The notes under the pieces are model-generated. The model worked only from the letters and a program-made list of their open reading frames with translations. It ran no database searches and was not told the DNA's origin. A stretch of DNA of 64,000 nt from Flexilinea sp. (GTDB taxonomy: Bacteria > Chloroflexota > Anaerolineae > Anaerolineales > Anaerolineaceae): contig JAFRIR010000147.1 in the NCBI GenBank assembly GCA_017432685.1, positions 1-64,000 of the forward strand, written 5' to 3'. Every line of letters starts with the position of its first letter. Position 1 is the first letter of the stretch. The position numbers and the translations under genes are program-made. This document shows, piece by piece, positions 42,487 to 51,749 of the stretch.

Positions 42487-44296
42487 ATCTCGTTTTCGAG
42501 CACTTTTAATCTTTTTCAGCATTCTCTCCCTCGTGATGGTCTTGCGTATCGGCATGCTGATGATGGATGAGTCTGTCATCCGGATGAAGATGGAGACGGA
42601 AGAAGATTATGAATATATGACCGTTGAAGTGAGCTCTGAACGTGGGAACATTTATGACCGGCAGGGCTATCTGCTGGCGGGGAACACAGTCAGCTACACG
42701 ATCGCACTGAATTTGCAGCATGCCAACGGACATGGTGATTTTATCGCTGATTACATTGCCCCGATTTTCGGTCTGGACCGTGAAACGGTCCGTGCCTCTG
42801 CAGAAATACCTTTTGAACCCGGCGTCAGTGTGGAATGGACCCTGACGAATTATGCCACGAAAGAGCAGATCGAGCAGCTTGAAATCACGAAAAACACCCT
42901 GAACCGGACCTATCAGAATAAAAACGATAAACCTGAAGATCTGGACGCGGTGATCTATTATCCGAACATTCACCGCTATTATCCGAATGATGAACTGGCG
43001 TTTAACATCGTCGGTTTCTTCCCTTATCGGAACCCGAACAGTCAGGCGGCTTACGGCATCGAGCAGTATTATGACGATATCCTTTCCGCTAAAACCATCT
43101 CCCATCGATTCTCACTGGATCCGAATGTGCCGGACCGGATCCCGGATATCCCGAACGGCGCATCGATCGTACTGACGATCGACCGGAAGATCCAGGAGAT
43201 CTGTGAACAAAGTGTCAAAGATGCCGTGAAGATCAATGAGGCAAAAAGCGCTACAGTCGTGGTTGCCAATCCAAAAACCGGTGAGGTCCTGGCAATGGCG
43301 ACTTATCCCAGCATTGATCTTAACCAGTATTGGGAATCCGCCACAGCATTCACCCGTGACAATAAATTCAATCCCGCGGTCATGCAGCCATACGAACCGG
43401 GGTCGGTATTCAAGGTCCTGACGATGGCTATTGCCATTGATACCGGGGCAGTCAAGCCTTCCACGATTTTCAATGACACCGGGGTTTATACCGTGATGGG
43501 CACCGATATCATGAACTGGGACCGCGGTGCCTGGGGCCCGCAGTCGATGGTGGGGTGTATGCAGCATTCTTTGAACACCTGTATGGCCTATATCACGGAC
43601 CTTGTCGGTGCGGAAAAATTTTATCAGTACCTGGATGCTTTCGGGATCGGGAAACCGACGAACATCGAACTCGCGCAGGAGGATTATTATCCCGTCGCGA
43701 AACCGGGAAGCTCCATGTGGACACAGATCAGTCTTTCCACGAATTCGTTCGGTCAAGGGCTCATGGCTACACCGATCCAGATGGTGGCGGCAATTTCTGC
43801 CCTGGCGAATGACGGCGTGATCATGCAGCCGCACATTGTTCGTGAGATCCGCTATAACGGTCAGGTGGAAAAAATCGTCCCGACGGAAATCGGCAGGCCG
43901 ATCAGCGCGGAAACCGCCCGGACCGTCACGGAAATGCTGGCAACTTCCATTGAGATCGAAGCATCGGATGCACAGGTGCGGAACATCCGTATTGCCGGGA
44001 AGACAGGTACCGGTGAAATCGCTGTGGAAGGTCTCGGTTATGTGCTGAATACGACCAATGCATCCTTTGTGGGTTGGGGCCCGGCTGATGATCCGCAGTT
44101 CATCGCTTATGTCTGGGTGCAGGAACCAACGCACAGCATTTGGGGCTCTGAGGTCTCTGCCCCGCTTTTCAGCGAGATCATCGAAAACATTGCACCTTAT
44201 ATGCGTCTGCCGGATGACCGGACAAGAAAATGTTTATATACTGATGTCTGCCCGACACAGGAACCGGAAGAAGATTATTACTATTATTACTGGTAG
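42470..44296 (+). CDS. ftsI: Division penicillin-binding protein (FtsI/PBP2-like transpeptidase)
   Basis: 608 residues, class B PBP. One membrane segment (about 8-28) is followed by the dimerisation domain (ERGNIYDRQGYLLA) and the transpeptidase domain. Catalytic motifs are all intact: S-x-x-K at Ser312-Lys315 (EPGSVFKV), S-x-N at 367-369 (HSLNTC) and KTG at 511-513. It cross-links septal peptidoglycan together with FtsW. There is no PASTA domain, and the C-terminus ends in a Tyr-rich tail (DYYYYYW). The start lies inside ftsL, consistent with coupling. Confidence 0.93.
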   Translation: MKSQIESRFRALLIFFSILSLVMVLRIGMLMMDESVIRMKMETEEDYEYMTVEVSSERGNIYDRQGYLLAGNTVSYTIALNLQHANGHGDFIADYIAPIFGLDRETVRASAEIPFEPGVSVEWTLTNYATKEQIEQLEITKNTLNRTYQNKNDKPEDLDAVIYYPNIHRYYPNDELAFNIVGFFPYRNPNSQAAYGIEQYYDDILSAKTISHRFSLDPNVPDRIPDIPNGASIVLTIDRKIQEICEQSVKDAVKINEAKSATVVVANPKTGEVLAMATYPSIDLNQYWESATAFTRDNKFNPAVMQPYEPGSVFKVLTMAIAIDTGAVKPSTIFNDTGVYTVMGTDIMNWDRGAWGPQSMVGCMQHSLNTCMAYITDLVGAEKFYQYLDAFGIGKPTNIELAQEDYYPVAKPGSSMWTQISLSTNSFGQGLMATPIQMVAAISALANDGVIMQPHIVREIRYNGQVEKIVPTEIGRPISAETARTVTEMLATSIEIEASDAQVRNIRIAGKTGTGEIAVEGLGYVLNTTNASFVGWGPADDPQFIAYVWVQEPTHSIWGSEVSAPLFSEIIENIAPYMRLPDDRTRKCLYTDVCPTQEPEEDYYYYYW

Positions 44297-44316
44297 GGAG
44301 ACAGAAAGGAATCGTT

Positions 44317-45738
44317 ATGTTCCGATTGAGTGAGATGATCCGGGCGCTTACCGGAAAAGAAATTCAGGGAGAAGATTATCATTTTCATGAGGCAGTGCGG
44401 GATTCCCATGAAGCTGCCGACGGGACGCTGTTCGTGGCTATTCCCGGCGAGCGGACCGACGGACATAAATTTATCCCGGACGCGTTTGCCGGCGGAGCAC
44501 GGGCTGCTTTGGTCCAGGAGGATATCCCGGAAGATTTTCCGGTCATTGACCTGCGTGTTGGCGGCGATAAAAAAATTGAGCTAAATGGTTTAGAGCCGGT
44601 GTGTTTTCGTGTAGACAATACAATTGACGCGCTTCAGAAAATCGCGGCTTATCACCGCACGCAGCTGCCTCAGATGGAAGTTCTGGGCATCACCGGGAGC
44701 GTCGGGAAGACCTCTTCGAAGGAATTGATCTACGATGTGTTGTCCCGTCACTATCGAACGCTGAAAACTGCCGGAAACATGAACAATGAGATCGGTTTGC
44801 CGCTGACGATGCTCAAGGCTGATGAAAACACGGAACAGGCGGTTTTGGAGATGGGGTTTTATGTTCCGGGCGAGATCGATCAGCTGTGTCAGATCGCTGC
44901 TCCTTCCGTGGGAGTGATCACAAATGTCGGTATGGTCCATGCTTCACGAGCCGGGTCAATGGAGGTGATCGCTCAGGGGAAAAGTGAGCTGGTGAGGGCT
45001 CTCCTTGCGGAGGGAACCGCTATTCTGAATTATGATGACCCTTATGTCCGTCCCATGGCAGAGGTCACAAAGGCGAAGGTTTTTTATTACGGTGTAGATC
45101 CGGCTGCTGATCTTTTCGTTTCTGATGTGGAAAGTCTGGGATTGGATGGCGTCCGGTTTGTTTTGAATTATCATGGTGAAAAACATGCCGCGAAGATCCC
45201 GCTGATCGGGCAGCATTCCGCAATGACCGCGCTGCGTGCGGCGTCTGTTGGGTTGGTGAAAGGGCTCGACTGGGATGAAATTCTGGATGGCCTTGAACAT
45301 GGCAGGAACCAGATCCGCATGAGGATCACGAAGACAACCCACGGGGGAATGCTGATCGATGACTCCTATAATTCTTCGCCTGATGCTGTTGTTGCGGCTT
45401 TGAACCTGCTTTCAGAGATGAAAGGCCGGAAGGTAGCGGTGATGGGCGATATGCTGGAGTTGGGTCAGTACGAAAAGCAGGGACATGAAACTGTCGGCAG
45501 CAGGGCTGCTCAGACCTGTGATGTGTTGGTTGCAGTGGGTCCTCTTTCCCAATATATGTGTGAAGCGGCAATTCAAAACGGGTTGGATCCTGTGAATGTT
45601 CACCGGTTTGATACCGCAGCTGATTCCGTTTCTTTCGTGAAGGAACATTTCGGTGGTGAGCAGGATGTCGTGCTGGTAAAGGGGTCCCTTGGTATGAAGA
45701 TGAAACAAATCGTGGAAGCGCTGGAGGATGAAGGATGA
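44317..45738 (+). CDS. murF: UDP-N-acetylmuramoyl-tripeptide--D-alanyl-D-alanine ligase
   Basis: 473 residues. It adds D-Ala-D-Ala to UDP-MurNAc-tripeptide, completing the pentapeptide. The N-terminal substrate domain is followed by the Mur-ligase ATP loop GITGSVGKTSSKEL, the EMGFYVPGEID segment (usual MurF EMG motif) and the C-terminal domain starting near LIDDSYNSSPDAV. No murE lies between ftsI and murF, where it usually occurs. Overlaps mraY by four bases (ATGA). Confidence 0.96.
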   Translation: MFRLSEMIRALTGKEIQGEDYHFHEAVRDSHEAADGTLFVAIPGERTDGHKFIPDAFAGGARAALVQEDIPEDFPVIDLRVGGDKKIELNGLEPVCFRVDNTIDALQKIAAYHRTQLPQMEVLGITGSVGKTSSKELIYDVLSRHYRTLKTAGNMNNEIGLPLTMLKADENTEQAVLEMGFYVPGEIDQLCQIAAPSVGVITNVGMVHASRAGSMEVIAQGKSELVRALLAEGTAILNYDDPYVRPMAEVTKAKVFYYGVDPAADLFVSDVESLGLDGVRFVLNYHGEKHAAKIPLIGQHSAMTALRAASVGLVKGLDWDEILDGLEHGRNQIRMRITKTTHGGMLIDDSYNSSPDAVVAALNLLSEMKGRKVAVMGDMLELGQYEKQGHETVGSRAAQTCDVLVAVGPLSQYMCEAAIQNGLDPVNVHRFDTAADSVSFVKEHFGGEQDVVLVKGSLGMKMKQIVEALEDEG

Positions 45739-46727
45739 GAGGAACGACAACTACATTGGCAATTGCCGGTCTGAGTTTTCTGGTGACGGTCATTTGGGGA
45801 CAGCCGTTCCTGTATCTTTTGCGGCGCCTGAAAATCGGCAAGCTGATCCGGGCGGAAGGCCCGGAAGTGCAGTTTTCGAAGATGGGCACACCGACCATGG
45901 GTGGTTTCCTGTTCATTTTTCCGACGGTTCTGTTCAATGTGCTGCTGAATGCGGCAAATATGTTCGGGGTTCATCTGATCGGACAATCTTACCTTATGCC
46001 GATGCTCTCCCTGGTGCTTTATTCGATCATCGGAGCCGTCGATGACTGGGAGGGGATCCGTGGATCCCGCAGAGGACTGGGAATGAGTGCGAAGATGAAA
46101 TTCCTGCTTCAGGTGATTTTGAGCATTTTCTTTGCTTATGTCATCAAAGAAAAACTTGGCATTTCGGATATGCTTTGGCCCAATTCTCCTTATCCGATCG
46201 AATTTGGATTCTGGTTTTATCCGATCGCTGTTTTTCTGATCGTCGGCATGTCCAATGCGGTCAACCTGACAGATGGGATGGATGGGTTGGCCGGTCTGAT
46301 CAGTGCGACGGCTTTTGCTGCTTACGGCATTATCCTGCTGCAGGATGGTGAATTCTTCCTGAGCCGGTTTTGCTTTATTCTGGTCGGCTCGGTGTTCGGC
46401 TTCCTGTGGTTCAATGTGAATCCTGCCATGATGTTTATGGGAGACTGTGGTTCACTGTCTCTGGGCGCGACGCTTGCGGTGATCGCATTAATTTCCCGGC
46501 ATTGGCTGGTTCTGCCCATCATTGCGATCATCCCGGTCAGCGAAACCATATCGGTGATACTGCAGGTGGCTTATTTCAAATTGACGCATGGAAAGCGTCT
46601 GTTCCGTATGGCGCCGATCCATCACCATTTTCAGGAAAAGGGATGGAGTGAAATGCAGGTCGTACAGCGCTTTTGGCTTATCAGTCTGCTGTTTGCGATG
46701 TTAGGGGTCGGACTGGCTGCGATGTAG
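45735..46727 (+). CDS. mraY: Phospho-N-acetylmuramoyl-pentapeptide-transferase
   Basis: 330 residues, about ten membrane segments. It transfers phospho-MurNAc-pentapeptide to undecaprenyl phosphate to make lipid I. Family marks: GTPTMGG, the Asp pair in GAVDDWE, the NLTDGMDGLA motif, FMGDCGSL and the HHH motif in APIHHHFQ. The DCGS form of the usual D-(T/S)-G-S is a small variation. The gene is translationally coupled to murF and followed after 11 bases by murD. Confidence 0.97.
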   Translation: MRGTTTTLAIAGLSFLVTVIWGQPFLYLLRRLKIGKLIRAEGPEVQFSKMGTPTMGGFLFIFPTVLFNVLLNAANMFGVHLIGQSYLMPMLSLVLYSIIGAVDDWEGIRGSRRGLGMSAKMKFLLQVILSIFFAYVIKEKLGISDMLWPNSPYPIEFGFWFYPIAVFLIVGMSNAVNLTDGMDGLAGLISATAFAAYGIILLQDGEFFLSRFCFILVGSVFGFLWFNVNPAMMFMGDCGSLSLGATLAVIALISRHWLVLPIIAIIPVSETISVILQVAYFKLTHGKRLFRMAPIHHHFQEKGWSEMQVVQRFWLISLLFAMLGVGLAAM

Positions 46728-46738
46728 GAGCGGAAGAC

Positions 46739-48121
46739 ATGATTGATTTTAAAGACAAAACGGTGGTTGTGCTTGGTGCGGCTCGTCAGGGGCTGGCGCT
46801 TGCGAAGTACGCGGCAGCTCATGGCGCTCATGTGATCATTACGGATAAACGCACTTATGACCAGCTGGAAGCAGCCCGGGATTCAGTGGCTGATATCACC
46901 CCGGAGTGGGTTTGCGGGGAACACCCTCTTTCCCTTCTGGATCGGGCGGATATTCTCTGTGTGACAGCCGGCGCTGACCTTCGCATCCCTTTTTTGCGTA
47001 CGGCAATGGAGCGGGGTATCCCTGTTTATAATGACGCGACGATTTTCCTGCATGAGGTGAAAAATCCCATCATCGCCATCACCGGTTCATCCGGAAAGAC
47101 CACGACCACGACCCTGGTCGGCAGAATGGCAAAAGCTGCCGCAAGACCGGGGCAAAACGTCTGGGTCGGCGGCAACATCGGTTATGCGCTGATGTCTTTC
47201 ATCGATGAAATTCAGTCGGACGACCTTGTCGTCCTGGAGCTTTCCAGTTTCCAGCTGGAACTGGTGAAAGACAGTCCCCACGTGGCGGCGATCCTGAACA
47301 TTACTCCGAACCACCTGGACCGTCATGAGACGATGGAGAATTACACAGCTGCCAAGGTGAACATTTTACGTTACCAGGAGCCTGATGATACGGCTGTGTT
47401 GTTTCGGGAAAACGAGATCACCTGGCAGCAGCGGGAGATCCTGAAAGGCGGACTGGTGAGCTTCGGTTTCGAAGAACCGGAAGCGGAGCAAGCCCGGGCT
47501 GTTTATTTGAAGGATGATAAGATCATTTATCGTGAAAACGGGAAAGAAACCGTCATCATGGGGAAGGATCTGATCCTGCTGCGGGGACGTCACAACATCT
47601 GCAACGTTATGGCAGCCTGTGCCATTGCTGCCGCTGCATCTTTCCCGGTGGAGGCAATGCGCGAGGGCGTACAGGGCTTTACCGGTGTGCCGCACCGCTT
47701 GCAATGGGTCCGGAAATATCGTGGAGCGGACTGGTATAATGATTCGATTGCCACAGCTCCCGAGCGGACAATGGCCGCGCTTCACAGTTTTCATGAACCG
47801 TTGGTGCTGCTGTTGGGCGGCCGGGATAAAAAACTTCCATGGGGCGAACTGGCGGAAGAACTCCAGACCCGGGCGCATTGTGTGGTGTTGTTTGGTGAAG
47901 CTGCCGGGCTGATCGAAAACGCGTTGAAACAGGTTCAGAAACCGGATGGTCCAAAGGTCATCCGCTGTGAGCTGCTGGAAGATGCGGTGAAGGCTGCTGC
48001 CGAAAATTGCCGGGAAGGTGATGTTGTTTTGCTTTCTCCGGGCGGAACCAGCTATGATGCCTTTGTTAATTTTGAAGAAAGGGGCGACAGGTTTACAGAA
48101 TGGGTGAAAGCGCTGGAATAA
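46739..48121 (+). CDS. murD: UDP-N-acetylmuramoylalanine--D-glutamate ligase
   Basis: 460 residues from the ATG at 46739 (GGAG upstream); an earlier in-frame start would lie inside mraY. It adds D-Glu to UDP-MurNAc-L-Ala. A Rossmann-like N-terminal domain (VVLGAARQGLALAKYA) is followed by the ATP loop ITGSSGKTTTTTL, the NITPNHLDRH segment and the C-terminal domain. The ftsW gene starts 22 bases before its stop. Confidence 0.96.
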   Translation: MIDFKDKTVVVLGAARQGLALAKYAAAHGAHVIITDKRTYDQLEAARDSVADITPEWVCGEHPLSLLDRADILCVTAGADLRIPFLRTAMERGIPVYNDATIFLHEVKNPIIAITGSSGKTTTTTLVGRMAKAAARPGQNVWVGGNIGYALMSFIDEIQSDDLVVLELSSFQLELVKDSPHVAAILNITPNHLDRHETMENYTAAKVNILRYQEPDDTAVLFRENEITWQQREILKGGLVSFGFEEPEAEQARAVYLKDDKIIYRENGKETVIMGKDLILLRGRHNICNVMAACAIAAAASFPVEAMREGVQGFTGVPHRLQWVRKYRGADWYNDSIATAPERTMAALHSFHEPLVLLLGGRDKKLPWGELAEELQTRAHCVVLFGEAAGLIENALKQVQKPDGPKVIRCELLEDAVKAAAENCREGDVVLLSPGGTSYDAFVNFEERGDRFTEWVKALE

Positions 48122-49359
48122 TCGGGAAAAGATTAAAGGTCAAAGGGGTTCGTGTTTCTACACAGCTGTTGATCGATGTTCCTTTGATCATCACGATCGT
48201 TATGCTGCTGGTGTTCGGCCTGCTGATGCTTTATTCCGCAAGCTGGAACTATTCGCTGCAGGCTTACGATTCCGGTACCTACATTTTGCTCCGGCAGGTT
48301 CGCTGGGTTTTTGTCGGTATCGCGGTACTGGTGGCAGCAGCTCTGTTTGATTATCATAAACTGCAATATTTCACGATGTGGGGGATGCTGGGGATCCTCG
48401 GGTTACTGGTGATCATCCTTGTGGATGTGCGGAACATCAGCTCCACAACAGGGTACACGCGTACGCTTACGGATGGCGGCTCCGTGCAGCCTTCGGAATT
48501 TGCGAAAGTCGCAGTGATTCTGTATTTGTCGACGTATCTCTCCAGCCGGCGGGAGAACCTCTCTTCGTTTGCGAAGGGTACCTTTCCCGCGCTGATCGTC
48601 ATCGGCCTTCCGACGCTGCTGGTCTTTCTGCAGCCTGACATCAGCGCTGCGCTGACCATTGCGGTGATTGGCGGTGTGATGCTTTATATCTCCGGCGGTA
48701 ATATGAAGCATTTGGGCATTATCCTGTTCCTGCTGCTGGTTTTTGCGGTCGGCGGTTATTTCTTCTTCGATAAAGTGGGGACCCGTTTTGAAGAGTATTT
48801 TGCCGGGTTGGTGAACCCGACCGGGGCTTCTTATCACATCCGCAGGGCTTATAACGCGATCATCAACGGCGGCATCTTTGGCGTCGGCATCGGCAAAGGT
48901 ACGGCGAAACTGACCGGTCTGCCCTTTGCCTGGACCGACAGTATTTTTGCGGTGATCCTGGAAGAAACCGGCCTTGTGGGCGGCGCGTTTGTGATCGGTC
49001 TTTATACCTGCATTTTGTGGCGTGGGTATGAGATCTTCAAAAAAGCCCCGGATTATTCAGGGAAAATCCTGGCCGGCGGCATTACGCTTTGGGTCTTCAT
49101 GGAAGCGGCGCTGAACATCTGCGTTATGCTCAACATCATGCCGTTTGCCGGGAACGCTTTGCCGCTCATCAGCCTGGGTGGTTCAAGCATGATTTGTACC
49201 ATGGGATGTCTGGGTATTCTCCTGAACATTTCCCGTGTCTCTGCAATTGAAAACGCGAAAAAAGGAAGGAACGAACCTGATGCGATTATTAATATGCGGG
49301 GGGGGGACTGGGGGTGGCGTGTATCCCGCCCTGGCAGTCCTTCAGGCAGAGAAGAATAA
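48100..49359 (+). CDS. ftsW: Lipid II polymerase FtsW (SEDS family)
   Basis: 419 residues, ten membrane segments. It polymerises glycan strands at the septum with the transpeptidase encoded upstream. SEDS marks: LMLYSASW near the first segment, the QPSEFAK motif, FLQPDISAAL with the catalytic-region Asp, and PLISLGGSSM near the end. The last ~30 residues (from KKGRNEPD) are read from DNA that also encodes the first 26 residues of MurG in another frame, crossing a run of nine G. The true end could differ if that run slips. Confidence 0.93.
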   Translation: MGESAGIIGKRLKVKGVRVSTQLLIDVPLIITIVMLLVFGLLMLYSASWNYSLQAYDSGTYILLRQVRWVFVGIAVLVAAALFDYHKLQYFTMWGMLGILGLLVIILVDVRNISSTTGYTRTLTDGGSVQPSEFAKVAVILYLSTYLSSRRENLSSFAKGTFPALIVIGLPTLLVFLQPDISAALTIAVIGGVMLYISGGNMKHLGIILFLLLVFAVGGYFFFDKVGTRFEEYFAGLVNPTGASYHIRRAYNAIINGGIFGVGIGKGTAKLTGLPFAWTDSIFAVILEETGLVGGAFVIGLYTCILWRGYEIFKKAPDYSGKILAGGITLWVFMEAALNICVMLNIMPFAGNALPLISLGGSSMICTMGCLGILLNISRVSAIENAKKGRNEPDAIINMRGGDWGWRVSRPGSPSGREE

Positions 49360-50371
49360 CGATATTGAAGTTCTCTGGGTCGGTTCCGATGATGGGCTGG
49401 AAGCCGATCTGGTGAAACGTGCCGGGATCGAATTTAAGGGTATTCCTGCTGCCGGTTTGCATGGGGTGAGTGTTTTTTCTCTGCCGGGCAGGCTCCTGAA
49501 GCTGGCAAAAGGTTTTTTTGCCGCGGGAAATATCATCCGGGAATTTAAACCGGATGTGATGTTTTTCACCGGCGGTTATGTGGGCTTCCCGGTCGCTATG
49601 GCAGGGCGGAAGGTCCCTTCGGTGCTTTTCGTTCCGGATATCGAACCGGGTATGGCGCTGAACTACCTGAGCAAAAGCGCCAATGTGATCACGGTGGTGT
49701 GCCGCGATTCGGTGAATTACTTCAAGGATCCGGAGAAAATCAAAATCACCGGCTATCCTACCCGGAAGGATATTCAGCAGTGGGACAAAGCAGATGCGCT
49801 GAAGGTCTTTGGATTATCTGATGATCTGCCGGTATTGTTCGTATTTGGCGGCAGCAAAGGGGCTCGTTCGATCAACCATGCTTTGCGTGCCAATCTTTCC
49901 GCTCTTCTGCCTCGCTGTCAGATCATCCATGTCACCGGAACCACCGATTGGGAGGATATGCAGCAATTTTTCAACGGCCTCCCGGATGAGGAGAAGCGAA
50001 ACTATAAGATCTTCCCTTACCTCCACGAAGAGATGGGCGCTGCATTTTCCGCAGCGGATCTGATCATTTCCCGCGCGGGGGCTTCCACACTGGGTGAATT
50101 TCCGCTTTTCGGTGTCCCTGGGATCCTGGTTCCCTATCCCTATGCCTGGCGTTATCAGAAAGTAAACGCGGATTACCTCGTGTCGAAAAACGCGGCGCTG
50201 ATGATCAAAGATGAAGACCTTTCGGGTAAGATGACAGAAACAGTGACGGACCTGCTGGATCATCCGGAAAAGCTTTCCGCGATGAAAGTGGCGATGCAAG
50301 GGCTGGCTATGCCGGATGCCGCGCAGAATATTCTGGATATTATAAAGGCTGCAGCGAAGAAACAATTTTGA
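49280..50371 (+). CDS. murG: Lipid II synthase MurG (UDP-GlcNAc transferase)
   Basis: 363 residues from the ATG at 49280, preceded by AAGGAAGG. It adds GlcNAc to lipid I at the cytoplasmic membrane face, family GT28. The N-terminal Gly loop reads CGGGTGGGVYPALAV: the position usually held by a conserved His (GGTGGH) is Gly13. A second Gly-rich loop is VFGGSKGARSIN, and the donor site is SRAGASTLGEFPLFG. The gene overlaps ftsW by 80 bases, far more than the other overlaps in this cluster, and its codons 7-9 are the nine-G tract. Confidence 0.95.
   Translation: MRLLICGGGTGGGVYPALAVLQAEKNNDIEVLWVGSDDGLEADLVKRAGIEFKGIPAAGLHGVSVFSLPGRLLKLAKGFFAAGNIIREFKPDVMFFTGGYVGFPVAMAGRKVPSVLFVPDIEPGMALNYLSKSANVITVVCRDSVNYFKDPEKIKITGYPTRKDIQQWDKADALKVFGLSDDLPVLFVFGGSKGARSINHALRANLSALLPRCQIIHVTGTTDWEDMQQFFNGLPDEEKRNYKIFPYLHEEMGAAFSAADLIISRAGASTLGEFPLFGVPGILVPYPYAWRYQKVNADYLVSKNAALMIKDEDLSGKMTETVTDLLDHPEKLSAMKVAMQGLAMPDAAQNILDIIKAAAKKQF
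49298..49306 (+). other. Nine-G homopolymer in the ftsW/murG overlap
   Basis: G9 at 49298-49306, followed after three bases by G5. Loss of one G would join the ftsW frame to the murG frame and disrupt MurG translation from its own start. It could be a slippage site or a sequencing uncertainty. Confidence 0.8.
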
Positions 50372-50381
50372 GTGAGGCGGA

Positions 50382-51749
50382 ATGAAAAAACTGAGCGAAA
50401 TGAAGATTCATATCATCGGCATCGGCGGCACCGGTATGGCGCCGATCGCGATCGTTCTCCATGAGATGGGAGCAGACGTGAGCGGATCCGACCGGGCTGA
50501 ATCTGTCTATACTCAGGACCTTCGTGCCCGCGGGATCCGGGTGAGTGTTCCGCAGTGTGCGGGCAATATCGAAGATCCGGATCTGGTTTTCTATTCATCG
50601 GCGATCCATGATGACAATCCGGAGCTTGCGGAAGCCAGAAAACGCGGAATTCAGACGCTGAAGCGCCGTGAATTTCTCGGCTTCATGCTCTCGGGACGAA
50701 AGACAGCGGCGATAGCAGGCTCTCACGGGAAGAGTACGACCACCTCCATGCTGACCTGGGCGCTGACACAGTTGGATCTGGCTCCGGGGTTTATCGTCGG
50801 CAGTTCCGTGAAGGACATGGGGCGGAATGCCTCTGCAGGCAGCGGCGGAATTTTTGTTATTGAAGCTGACGAATATGACAATATGTTCCTGGGGCTGGAC
50901 CCCTATGCTGCAATGCTGACGAAAGTGGAGTATGATCATCCGGATTGTTTCCCGACACCCGAAATCTATATGCAGGCTTTTCAGAACTTTTTGGACAGGA
51001 CACGTCCGGACGGTTTTGTTCTGCTGAATGCTGATGATCCGAATCAGACATCGCTTTCAGCCCCGGAAGAACGAAGAGTTTATTATTACGGGATCGAATC
51101 TGATGCGGATTTCAAAGCCTTGAATTCGAAACTCTCTGCCAACGGCTGTTATGAATTTTGTTTTGATGACGGCAATCGGAGCGTCCCGGTCAGTCTCAGT
51201 ATCCCGGGAAAACACAATGTATATAATGCCCTGCTGGTGCTGAGCTTCTGCGCTGTGAACGGGTTCGATTTGAGAAAAGCAGCAGAAGCGCTTTCTTCAT
51301 TCCACGGGATCGGCCGCCGTTTTGAGCAGGTGGGCGAGTGGAACGGGATCCGTTTCATTGATGATTATGCTCACCATCCGACAGAAATCAAAGCTACGCT
51401 GAAAGCCGCCCGGGATTATTTTCCCGCTCATCGGATCCGCGCGATCTGGCAGCCGCATACCTATAGCCGGACAAAGAGCCTGCTCCCGGATTTTGCCGCT
51501 TCCTTTGCGGATGCCGATGAGGTGATCATTACCGACATTTACGCGGCCCGGGAAAGTTATACGGATTTCGGGATCGAAGACGTGATGCGGGCGGTGAACC
51601 ACCCCTGTGTCAGGCACCTGGCCACCAATCAGGAAGTGACGGATTACCTTGTCCGGAGCCTGCAGCCGGGTGATGTGGTGATAACCCTTTCCGCAGGAGA
51701 TGCAAACCGAATCTCTCCGATGACACTGGAGGCGCTGAAACATGCATAA
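50382..51749 (+). CDS. murC: UDP-N-acetylmuramate--L-alanine ligase
   Basis: 455 residues. It adds L-Ala to UDP-MurNAc. The N-terminal Rossmann motif IIGIGGTGMAPIA is followed by the ATP loop AGSHGKSTTTSML, the EADEYDNMF segment and the FIDDYAHHPTEIKATL segment that is characteristic of MurC. Full length. The stop overlaps murB by eight bases. Confidence 0.97.
   Translation: MKKLSEMKIHIIGIGGTGMAPIAIVLHEMGADVSGSDRAESVYTQDLRARGIRVSVPQCAGNIEDPDLVFYSSAIHDDNPELAEARKRGIQTLKRREFLGFMLSGRKTAAIAGSHGKSTTTSMLTWALTQLDLAPGFIVGSSVKDMGRNASAGSGGIFVIEADEYDNMFLGLDPYAAMLTKVEYDHPDCFPTPEIYMQAFQNFLDRTRPDGFVLLNADDPNQTSLSAPEERRVYYYGIESDADFKALNSKLSANGCYEFCFDDGNRSVPVSLSIPGKHNVYNALLVLSFCAVNGFDLRKAAEALSSFHGIGRRFEQVGEWNGIRFIDDYAHHPTEIKATLKAARDYFPAHRIRAIWQPHTYSRTKSLLPDFAASFADADEVIITDIYAARESYTDFGIEDVMRAVNHPCVRHLATNQEVTDYLVRSLQPGDVVITLSAGDANRISPMTLEALKHA

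Noticed and set aside
43112..44134. 340-codon open frame on the minus strand
   Set aside because: Antisense to the transpeptidase domain of the division PBP.
49298..49306. Frameshift that destroys murG
   Set aside because: The murG frame is intact before and after the G-run and the downstream motifs read normally; only the ftsW end is affected.
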